From contig NZ_JOIX01000091.1 of the NCBI RefSeq assembly GCF_000720175.1, positions 1 to 29,430 of the forward strand: a stretch of DNA of 29,430 nt. The letters run 5' to 3'. The stretch is from Streptomyces sp. NRRL S-337 (GTDB taxonomy: Bacteria > Actinomycetota > Actinomycetes > Streptomycetales > Streptomycetaceae). Of this stretch, positions 1 through 5,701 are shown one piece after another; the stretch's first letter is position 1, and the number at the start of each line of letters is the position of its first letter. Made by a program: the position numbers and the translations under genes. The notes under the pieces were generated by a model. The model was not told the origin of the DNA and ran no database searches. It saw only the letters and a list, made by a program, of their open reading frames with translations.

Positions 1-110
1 CCACCCACCCTCCCCTTTTCCCCTTACGGGAGGGGACAGACCGGAGGACGAAGTCTGTAGGGCTGTCACCGCACCCGACACCCACCCAGCCCGCCGCAGG
101 CGCAACGGCG
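1..110 (-). repeat. Inverted repeat, head segment (left copy)
   Basis: The reverse complement of this stretch matches 2285-2395 almost perfectly; by eye I count one substitution (position 58) and one single-base indel in an A-run. It begins at the window edge, so the element may extend further left. Read in the direction of the neighbouring acetyltransferase transcript (minus strand), it lies just downstream of that gene. It can form a CAGAC/GTCTG stem (36-41 with 53-58) and a small CCC-GTAA-GGG hairpin. I do not recognise it as a named element. No transposase or terminal duplication is visible. Confidence 0.85.
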
Positions 111-330
111 ACCAAGCCCGACGGCGCAGCAGATAGGTACGTGCGGGGCGCCGCAAAGCGCAACGGCGAACAACAACCGCGGCGGGACGGCGAGCCACGT
201 GCGGGGCGCCGCAAAGCGCAACGGCGAGCAACCCCGACGGCGGGACAGACGGGTACGTGGGAGGCGCCGCAAAGCGCAGCGGAACGGCGGGACAGACGGG
301 TACGTGGGAGGCACCGCAAAGCGGTCAGGC
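111..330 (-). repeat. Tandem repeat tail, about 48-58 bp units (left copy)
   Basis: Four imperfect units start at about 138, 196, 253 and 301. Each opens with (t/c)acgtg followed by a block close to GGCGCCGCAAAGCGCAACGG and ends in a cggcgggac-type block. The last unit runs into the stop codon of the acetyltransferase at 325-327. Two inverted units of the same kind lie at 2190-2284. Open frames here encode only low-complexity Arg/Gly/Ala strings that echo the repeat, so I treat the region as noncoding. Unit-length variation (58, 57, 48) suggests a sequence that changes copy number. Confidence 0.8.
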
Positions 331-864
331 AAGGGCCGCCATGATCAAGACGTCGTGCCATTCGCCGTCCCAGTGCAGCGCGTCGCGCAGTCGGCCCTCC
401 ACCTCGAAGCCGCACTTCTCGTACGCCCGTTGGGCGCGCGGGTTGTACGGGAAGACCTCCAGCTCGACGCGGTGCAGGCGCACCCGGTCGAAGGCATAGG
501 CCAGGAGGAGGCGGATCGCCTCGGGTCCGATGCCGCGGCCGGTGGCGTCGGCGGCGAGGGAAATACGGAAGCTGCCGTGGGCGTTGTCCTGGTCGATCTG
601 GCTCAGCGCCAGTTCGCCGAGGTAGCCGCCGGTCTCCCGGTCCTCGATGGCGAGGTCGAGACGGTCGGCGCGCCCGGCGGCGGCTGCGCACCAGTCCTGC
701 AGTTCGGGCAGCGTCCAGTCGCGGTGGGTGCCGGTCAGCCGGCGCATCTCGGGGTCGAGGAAGGTGGCGTGGAAGGCGTCCGCGTGGCGGAGCGTGAGCG
801 GCACCAGCCGGATCCGCTCGCCCGTGAGCACCGGCTTCTCCGAAAGTGCGGTGGGGTCGATCAT
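325..864 (-). CDS. GNAT family N-acetyltransferase (RimJ/RimL-like)
   Basis: This 179-residue protein is a single GNAT domain, expected to move an acetyl group from acetyl-CoA to an amine; the substrate cannot be told from sequence. The acetyl-CoA loop (motif A) is at about residues 101-121, with the R-G-I-G core, and the C-terminal motif N-P-R-A-Q-R-A-Y-E-K-C-G-F is at about 141-153, typical of the RimJ/RimL ribosomal-protein acetyltransferase branch. Length is normal. The start is the ATG at 864; no clear Shine-Dalgarno precedes it. It is divergent from the LysR gene, with a gap of 77 bp, so it is a natural target of that regulator. Its 3' end touches the tandem repeat tail. Confidence 0.88.
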   Translation of the reverse strand: MIDPTALSEKPVLTGERIRLVPLTLRHADAFHATFLDPEMRRLTGTHRDWTLPELQDWCAAAAGRADRLDLAIEDRETGGYLGELALSQIDQDNAHGSFRISLAADATGRGIGPEAIRLLLAYAFDRVRLHRVELEVFPYNPRAQRAYEKCGFEVEGRLRDALHWDGEWHDVLIMAALA

Positions 865-941
865 GACGGGATGATGGCGGGCCGCGAACGGTGCGGCAAC
901 TGAAATCGACCGGTGGGGGAGCCGGGCGGAAGGGGGACGGC

Positions 942-1868
942 GTGGAGCTGCGCCAGGTGCGGTACTTCGTCACGGTCGCGCAGGAGCTGCACTTCGGGCG
1001 GGCGGCCGAGCGGCTGCACATCGTGCAGTCGGCCGTGAGTCAGCAGGTCCGGCGACTGGAACGGGAGCTGGGGGCCGAGCTGTTCGACCGCTCGGCGCGC
1101 CAGGTGCGGCTGACGGCCATCGGTGCGCGGTTCCTGCCGGAGGCGCAGGCGCTGCTGGCGGCCGAGGAGCGCGCCCGCGCCGTCGTCGCCGAGCTGACCG
1201 CCGGCCGGGCCCGCACCCTGCGCCTGGGGACGAGCACGGGCCTGGGCGCGCATCTGGACCGGGTGCTGGACGCGCTGGCCGGGCTCGCCCCGGAGATCGG
1301 GGTGGAGCTGGTCTCGGCGCGGGCCCCGGAGCGGCTCGACCGGGTGGTCTCGGGCGAGCTGGCCGCGGCGTTCCTCCGCGGTGAGCCGGACGACGGCGGC
1401 CGGGACGGGCTGAGGTTCCTCCCGCTGTGGCAGGACCCGCTGGTGGCGGCCGTCCCGGCCCGGCATCCGCTCGCCACCTCGCCCGGCACGGTCGCGCTGA
1501 CCGAACTCGCCCCCGTACCGCTGCTGCTGACCGAGCGGCGCAACAACCGCGCGCTGGTCGACCTCGTGGTCAACGCGTGCCATGACGCCGGTTTTGCGCC
1601 CGTTCCCGGTCCCCGGTACGGCTCGCTGGACGACACCTTGACCGCGATCGGCGCCGCCGGCCCGGCGGACGGGCTGTGGACCGTCGTCTACGCCTCGCAC
1701 GCCGACCGGCTCCATACGCCCCGGGTGGCCTTCCTGCCCTTCCGCAACCCGGGCATGGAGCTCACCACCCACCTCGCGGTGCGTCGCAGCGATCCGCCGG
1801 CCGGACTGGAGCCGCTGCTGCGGGCTTGTGCGGAGGCGGGTGGCGGCGGGGTGTGGCCCGCCGCCTGA
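942..1868 (+). CDS. LysR family transcriptional regulator
   Basis: This 308-residue protein has the N-terminal winged helix of LysR regulators (residues 1-60: ELRQVRYFVTVAQ, then AAERLHIVQSAVSQQVRRLE and a LTAIG turn) followed by a periplasmic-binding-protein-like effector domain. I chose the GTG at 942, preceded by ggaaggggg, over an upstream ATG at 891, because LysR proteins begin with this (M)ELRQLRYF segment and the extra residues are low complexity. It is divergent from the acetyltransferase and 136 bp upstream of the tautomerase gene, so both are candidate targets. The effector is unknown. Confidence 0.92.
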   Translation: MELRQVRYFVTVAQELHFGRAAERLHIVQSAVSQQVRRLERELGAELFDRSARQVRLTAIGARFLPEAQALLAAEERARAVVAELTAGRARTLRLGTSTGLGAHLDRVLDALAGLAPEIGVELVSARAPERLDRVVSGELAAAFLRGEPDDGGRDGLRFLPLWQDPLVAAVPARHPLATSPGTVALTELAPVPLLLTERRNNRALVDLVVNACHDAGFAPVPGPRYGSLDDTLTAIGAAGPADGLWTVVYASHADRLHTPRVAFLPFRNPGMELTTHLAVRRSDPPAGLEPLLRACAEAGGGGVWPAA

Positions 1869-2004
1869 GACCGTCCCGTCTCGACCGTGATCGCTGCCTG
1901 CGCGATCCGCTTCTTGGCCTCGCGGGCCGTACGCGATGGACTGAGGGCACGTCGGCGAAACCGTCACGAACGGCCAAATGACCCGATTGACAAGGGAGTT
2001 CGTC

Positions 2005-2187
2005 ATGCCCATCGTCACCGTCCAGCCAGGTCCGCGCAGCGTCGAGCTGAAGCGGGAGCGGGTCCGGCAGATCACCGACGCATTCGTGGACGCGTACAAG
2101 ATCCCCGCCGAGACCGTGCAGGTCTGGATCCAGGAGGTCCCGACCGACAGCTGGGGCACAGCGGGCACGCTGGCGGCGGACAAGTAA
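2005..2187 (+). CDS. 4-oxalocrotonate tautomerase family protein
   Basis: This 60-residue protein has the size and beta-alpha-beta pattern of a 4-OT subunit. The start is the ATG at 2005, with aagggag 6 bases upstream; this puts Pro immediately after Met, as needed for the N-terminal catalytic Pro-1 of the family. An upstream in-frame ATG at 1978 would bury that proline and is rejected. By eye-alignment with Pseudomonas 4-OT, Arg-11 is matched by an Arg one place earlier and Phe-50 by Trp, but Arg-39 is matched by Gln, so substrate or activity may differ. The enzyme may act on an aromatic-degradation intermediate or another enol substrate. It lies downstream of LysR and ends 3 bp before the right-hand repeat. 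Confidence 0.85.
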   Translation: MPIVTVQPGPRSVELKRERVRQITDAFVDAYKIPAETVQVWIQEVPTDSWGTAGTLAADK

Positions 2188-2189
2188 TC

Positions 2190-2284
2190 CCCCCACGTAC
2201 TCGGCTGCAGCGCCGTGGTTGTTGCTCGCCGTTGCGCTTTGCGGCGCCCCGTACGTACCTGTCTCTCCCGCCGCGGTTGTTGTT
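2190..2284 (+). repeat. Tandem repeat tail (right copy, inverted)
   Basis: About two units of the left tail (111-330) are present here in inverted orientation, with the core gccgttgcgctttgcggc and the cacgta/gtacgta junction. The tail starts 3 bp after the tautomerase stop codon and is followed by the head segment, giving the same gene, tail, head order as at the acetyltransferase 3' end. Confidence 0.8.
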
Positions 2285-2395
2285 CGCCGTTGCGCCTGCG
2301 GCGGGCTGGGTGGGTGTCGGGTGCGGTGACAGCCCTGCAGACTTCGTCCTCCGGTCTGTCCCCTCCCGTAAGGGGAAAAAGGGGAGGGTGGGTGG
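2285..2395 (+). repeat. Inverted repeat, head segment (right copy)
   Basis: This is the inverted counterpart of 1-110, with one base substitution (g at 2337) and one extra A in the A-run near 2376-2380. Stem CAGAC (2338-2342) pairs with GTCTG (2354-2358). The substituted g2337 faces t2359, a G-U pair in RNA, where the left copy has A-U. A TCCC-GTAAG-GGGA hairpin follows at 2364-2376. Confidence 0.85.
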
Positions 2396-2586
2396 GGGCG
2401 GGTGTGGGGGAGGTCCCGTAGGGGACGGTCGAACAGATCCCGTAAGGGTCGCGAGGGCCCCCTTCGGGGCCACAACCGAACACGCCGGAGAAGCTATTCC
2501 CGCTGACCAGCGACATGAGGGATACGCGGCACAACGCGCGCCCCCACACACCCGCACACTCCCCCAACCGGGAGGGGACGGGCCGG
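2396..2586. other. Gene-free spacer with several small hairpins
   Basis: No credible coding region is present. GTCCC-gtag-GGGAC lies at 2413-2426, a weaker CCC-gtaa-GGG at about 2438-2449, and GGCCCC-cttc-GGGGCC at 2456-2471. Two of these repeat the CCCGTA loop seen in the head repeat. The region separates the tautomerase transcript from the end of the purine operon. Confidence 0.5.
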
Positions 2587-2638
2587 AGGGGCCTTGTTCG
2601 TGGACGTAAAGCGACAGCAGTCCACGAACAAGGCCCCT
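2587..2638 (-). terminator. Perfect 19-bp hairpin, probable bidirectional terminator
   Basis: AGGGGCCTTGTTCGTGGAC (2587-2605) pairs perfectly with 2620-2638 across a 14-base loop. It lies 5 bp downstream of the XdhC stop codon (minus strand), where a terminator for the permease-xdhC unit is expected. There is no T-run, as is common in Streptomyces terminators. It would also stop plus-strand transcripts coming from the tautomerase gene. Confidence 0.75.
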
Positions 2639-2643
2639 ACGCG

Positions 2644-3927
2644 CTATGCCACAAAGTGGAGACGCGCCGCCGCATCGTGGTGGATCGGGGTGTGCGCGCC
2701 GGTCAGCGGGGTGCCTGTGCCGCCGCGGCGGTTGGCGACGATTTCGGCGGCGATCGAGAGCGCGGTCTCCTCGGGGGTGCGGGCCCCGAGGTCGAGGCCG
2801 ATCGGCGAGCGCAGGCGGTTGAGTTCGAGTTCGGTCAGGCCGACGTCGCGCAGTCGCTGGAGACGGTCCAGGTGGGTGCGGCGCGAGCCCATCGCGCCGA
2901 CGTAGGCGACGGGGAGTTTCAGCGCGCGCTCCAGGAGCGGCACGTCGAACTTGGCGTCATGGGTGAGGACGCACAGCACCGTGCGGCCGTCGAGTTCCTG
3001 GGAGTCGAGGTAGCGGTGCGGCCAGTCGACGACGATCTCGTCGGCGTCCGGGAAGCGGGTGCGGGTCGCGAAGACGGGGCGGGCGTCGCAGACGGTGACG
3101 TGGTAGTTGAGGAATTTGCCGACCCTGACCAGCGCGGACGCGAAGTCGATGGCGCCGAACACGATCATGCGGGGGGCGGGGACGGAGGATTCGACGAGGA
3201 GGACGACCGGCTGCCCGCACTGCGAACCGCTGCGCTGCACTCCGTCGTCGCTCTCCGATTCTTCCTTGAGCGCGAAGCCGGCCCCTTCTTCCTTGAATGC
3301 GGAGCCGGCCCCGTCTTCCTCGGATGTGAAGCCGGCCCCGATTTCGCGTGTGGTGGTGCGGCCCGCGTCGAGCAGGGCGCGGGTCTCCTCGACGGCGGTG
3401 CGGTCGAGGGCGGGGTGGCCGCCGAGGGTGCCCTCGTGGGTGCCGTCGGGGCGTACGAGCAGCGCCCGGCCGAGGAGTTCGGCGGGGCCCTCGACGATCC
3501 GGGCGACCGCCGCCGCCTCCCCGGCGGCAGCGGCGGCCAGCCCGGCGGCGAGCGTGTCGGCAGTGCTGTCCACCCACTCCCCCGCGGCTCCGCCGGGTGC
3601 GGAGCGCGGGGCGCCCGTCCGTATCGGCTGGACGAGGATGTCGATGATGCCGCCGCAGGTCAGGCCCACGGCGAAGGCATCCTCGTCGCTGTACCCGAAG
3701 CGCTCCAGGACCGGTTCGCCGGTCCGCAGCGCCTCTTGGCACAGTTCGTAGACCGCGCCCTCCACGCATCCGCCGGAGACCGAACCGATCGCCGTGCCGT
3801 CGCCGTCCACGGCGAGGGCGGCTCCTGGTTGGCGGGGCGCACTGCCGTTGGTGGCCACGACGGTGGCCACCGCGAACTCACGGCCCTGCTCGACCCACCG
3901 GTGCAGCTCGTCGGCGATGTCCAGCAT
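2644..3927 (-). CDS. XdhC/CoxI family molybdenum-cofactor maturation protein
   Basis: This 427-residue protein belongs to the XdhC/CoxI family, cytosolic factors that bind molybdopterin cofactor, help its sulfuration and deliver it to xanthine dehydrogenase. The N-terminal XdhC/CoxI domain carries GSAPRQPGAALAV (about 28-40) and the conserved SGGCVEGAVYELC around Cys54. The C-terminal half is the Rossmann-like XdhC_C domain (VFGAIDFASALVRVGKFL, later YVGAMGSRRTH). Between them is an acidic linker with three in-frame copies of a 9-residue repeat (residues 196-222). The start is the ATG at 3927, with aaggag upstream (minus strand). It follows the purine permease by 41 bp, so the two are probably co-transcribed. 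Confidence 0.9.
   Translation of the reverse strand: MLDIADELHRWVEQGREFAVATVVATNGSAPRQPGAALAVDGDGTAIGSVSGGCVEGAVYELCQEALRTGEPVLERFGYSDEDAFAVGLTCGGIIDILVQPIRTGAPRSAPGGAAGEWVDSTADTLAAGLAAAAAGEAAAVARIVEGPAELLGRALLVRPDGTHEGTLGGHPALDRTAVEETRALLDAGRTTTREIGAGFTSEEDGAGSAFKEEGAGFALKEESESDDGVQRSGSQCGQPVVLLVESSVPAPRMIVFGAIDFASALVRVGKFLNYHVTVCDARPVFATRTRFPDADEIVVDWPHRYLDSQELDGRTVLCVLTHDAKFDVPLLERALKLPVAYVGAMGSRRTHLDRLQRLRDVGLTELELNRLRSPIGLDLGARTPEETALSIAAEIVANRRGGTGTPLTGAHTPIHHDAAARLHFVA
3262..3342 (-). repeat. Three in-frame 27-bp repeats within xdhC
   Basis: Units at 3262-3288, 3289-3315 and 3316-3342 share the ttcctt/ttcctc opening and gccggcccc. They encode three 9-residue repeats of the form (I/D/E)GAG(F/S)xxxE in the linker between the two XdhC domains. 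Confidence 0.9.
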
Positions 3928-3968
3928 GTCGGTCTCCTTACGGATAACGGATGGGTGAATGCGGCGGA

Positions 3969-5456
3969 TCAGTGGTGTACGCCCAGCCAGTTCTCGATCG
4001 GGTTGAGCGAGAAGTAGGCCAGGAACACCAGGGAGAGCACCCACATCAGCCAGCCGGGCTCGCGCCACTTGCCCTGCACGGCCTTGATGGCGACGTGGGC
4101 GAGGACGCCGGCCGCGATGCCCGCGGTGATGGAGTACGTGAACGGCATGAGGACCGTCGTCAGGAACACCGGGATGGAGGTCGCCGGGTCGTCCCAGTTG
4201 ATGTGCTTGGCGTTGGTCAGCATCATCGAGCCGATGACCACCAGTGCGGCGGCGGCGACCTGGGTGGGGATGACCTGGGCCAACGGGGTGAAGAAGAGGC
4301 AGAGCGCGAAGCCCAGACCGGTGATGACGCTGGCGAAGCCGGTCCGTGCGCCGTCGCCGACGCCCGCGGTGGACTCGACGAACACGGTCTGGCCGGAGGC
4401 GCCGGTCAGACCGCCGACGATTCCGCCCGCACCGTCGATGGCCAGGGCCTTGTTCAGCCCGGCCATCTTGCCGTCCTTGTCGGCGAGGTTGGCCTGCTGG
4501 CCGATGCCGATGATGGTGCCCATGGCGTCGAAGAAGCCCGCCAGGACGAGGGTGAAGACGATGACGCCGATGGTGATGCCGCCGACGTTGCCCAGGCCGC
4601 TGAAGGAGACGTGGCCCAGCAGTCCGAAGTCGGGGTTGGAGACGATGGAGCCGGAGATGACGGGTGCGTTGCGGCCGCCCCAGTCCTTGACGGTCAGCCC
4701 GGCGAGCTGGTGGACGACCGCGGAGAAGACCGTGCCACCGACGATGCCGATGAGGATAGCGCCGGGCACCTTGCGGACCTGCAGCAGGAAGATCAGCAGG
4801 ACGGTGAAGGCGAAGCAGAGCACGGGCCAGCCGGTGAGCATGTCGGCGGTGCCGAGCTGGATCGGCTTGGCGCCGGCGAGACCGCCCGGGCCGGGCATGG
4901 AGGTGACGAAGCCCGCCTGGACCAGGCCGATGAGGCAGACGAACAGGCCGATGCCCATGGTGATGGCGTGCTTGAGCGGCAACGGGATCGCGTTCATGAT
5001 CAGTTCCCGCGCGCCGGTGACGACCAGCAGGACGATCACGGCACCGTAAATGATGCACATCGCCCAGGCGTTGTCCCAGCTCATCTGCGGGGCGACCTGG
5101 AAGGACATCACGGCGGACACGCTCAGGCCGGCGGCCAGGGCGAGCGGGACGTTGCCGAGGAACCCCATGACGATCGTGGTGACGGCGGCGGCCAGCGCGG
5201 TCGCCGTGGTCACCTGGTCGGCGTTGAGGGTGGCTCCGGTGATGTCCTTCGTGGTGGTCAGGATCACCGGGTTCAGGAGGATGATGTACGCCATCGCCAT
5301 GAAGGTGGTGACGCCGCCACGCACCTCCCGGCCGACCGTCGACCCTCTCTCGGATATGTGGAAGTACCGGTCGAGCCAGGACCGGCCGGCGGGCTGGCGC
5401 GAGCCGTCGCCCGCGTCTTCCGCCGTGGTCCTCGGCTCAGTGGACTGCTGGGTCAT
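3969..5456 (-). CDS. NCS2 family purine permease (AzgA-like)
   Basis: This 495-residue integral membrane protein resembles the AzgA branch of the NCS2 family, which imports hypoxanthine, guanine, adenine or xanthine with protons. Diagnostic stretches are GGVTTFMAMAYIILLNPVIL after an amphipathic N-terminus, FFDAMGTIIGIGQQA in the middle, and GASGQTVFVESTAGV, the counterpart of the TTYIESAAG substrate motif. Hydrophobic segments fit 12-14 transmembrane helices. The ATG at 5456 is preceded by gggagtaagg. It lies between the dehydrogenase operon and xdhC, which supports import of a purine base for oxidation. The 245-bp gap and hairpins upstream suggest its own promoter or partial read-through from the operon. 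The exact base transported is not decidable. Confidence 0.88.
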   Translation of the reverse strand: MTQQSTEPRTTAEDAGDGSRQPAGRSWLDRYFHISERGSTVGREVRGGVTTFMAMAYIILLNPVILTTTKDITGATLNADQVTTATALAAAVTTIVMGFLGNVPLALAAGLSVSAVMSFQVAPQMSWDNAWAMCIIYGAVIVLLVVTGARELIMNAIPLPLKHAITMGIGLFVCLIGLVQAGFVTSMPGPGGLAGAKPIQLGTADMLTGWPVLCFAFTVLLIFLLQVRKVPGAILIGIVGGTVFSAVVHQLAGLTVKDWGGRNAPVISGSIVSNPDFGLLGHVSFSGLGNVGGITIGVIVFTLVLAGFFDAMGTIIGIGQQANLADKDGKMAGLNKALAIDGAGGIVGGLTGASGQTVFVESTAGVGDGARTGFASVITGLGFALCLFFTPLAQVIPTQVAAAALVVIGSMMLTNAKHINWDDPATSIPVFLTTVLMPFTYSITAGIAAGVLAHVAIKAVQGKWREPGWLMWVLSLVFLAYFSLNPIENWLGVHH

Positions 5457-5607
5457 GGTGCCTTACTCCCAAGGTTCAAAGGGGCACTCGCGAAGTGGCG
5501 AGATTTGGGATGGATCTTCGGCTGCACGACCCGGGGGACGGCCCGAGACGAACGTGGGGTACTGACTGCGTACGAGGCAGCAGCGACTGCGGTGGTGCGA
5601 GGGGGGA

Positions 5608-5672
5608 GGCTCCGGGCGGTGCGCGGAGGAGGACGGACAGGGACACCCCTTGTCGCGTACCGCCCGGAGGCC
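5608..5672 (-). other. Long imperfect stem-loop between xdh operon and permease
   Basis: 5608-5625 pairs with 5654-5672 through CTCCGGGCGGT/ACCGCCCGGAG plus flanking bases, with one mismatch and one bulge, around a 28-base loop. It lies in the leader of the permease gene on the minus strand, after the operon terminator. It could be part of termination or a leader structure; I see no recognised riboswitch. Confidence 0.5.
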
Positions 5673-5675
5673 GGG

Positions 5676-5698
5676 GTCCGGGGGGAGCGCCCCCGGAC
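5676..5698 (-). terminator. Hairpin terminator of the xanthine dehydrogenase operon
   Basis: GTCCGGGGG (5676-5684) pairs perfectly with CCCCCGGAC (5690-5698) over a 5-base loop. It begins 4 bp past the stop codon of the molybdenum subunit on the minus strand. No T-run follows. Confidence 0.7.
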
Positions 5699-5701
5699 GG
5701 C

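Noticed and set aside
138..330. Possible CRISPR array
   Set aside because: The units are contiguous, of varying length, imperfect and without unique spacers or cas genes.
141..344. Small frames encoding repeated RRKAQR-like peptides
   Set aside because: The peptide periodicity simply mirrors the DNA tandem repeat; there is no ribosome site or domain.
861..2567. Long minus-strand open frame opposite the LysR gene
   Set aside because: It lies antisense to a clear LysR gene, has a Gln/Arg/Pro-rich composition, and crosses the repeat element; it reflects GC codon bias.
5457..5675. Purine riboswitch before the permease
   Set aside because: I looked for the conserved purine aptamer core and found only GC stem-loops without its loop sequences.
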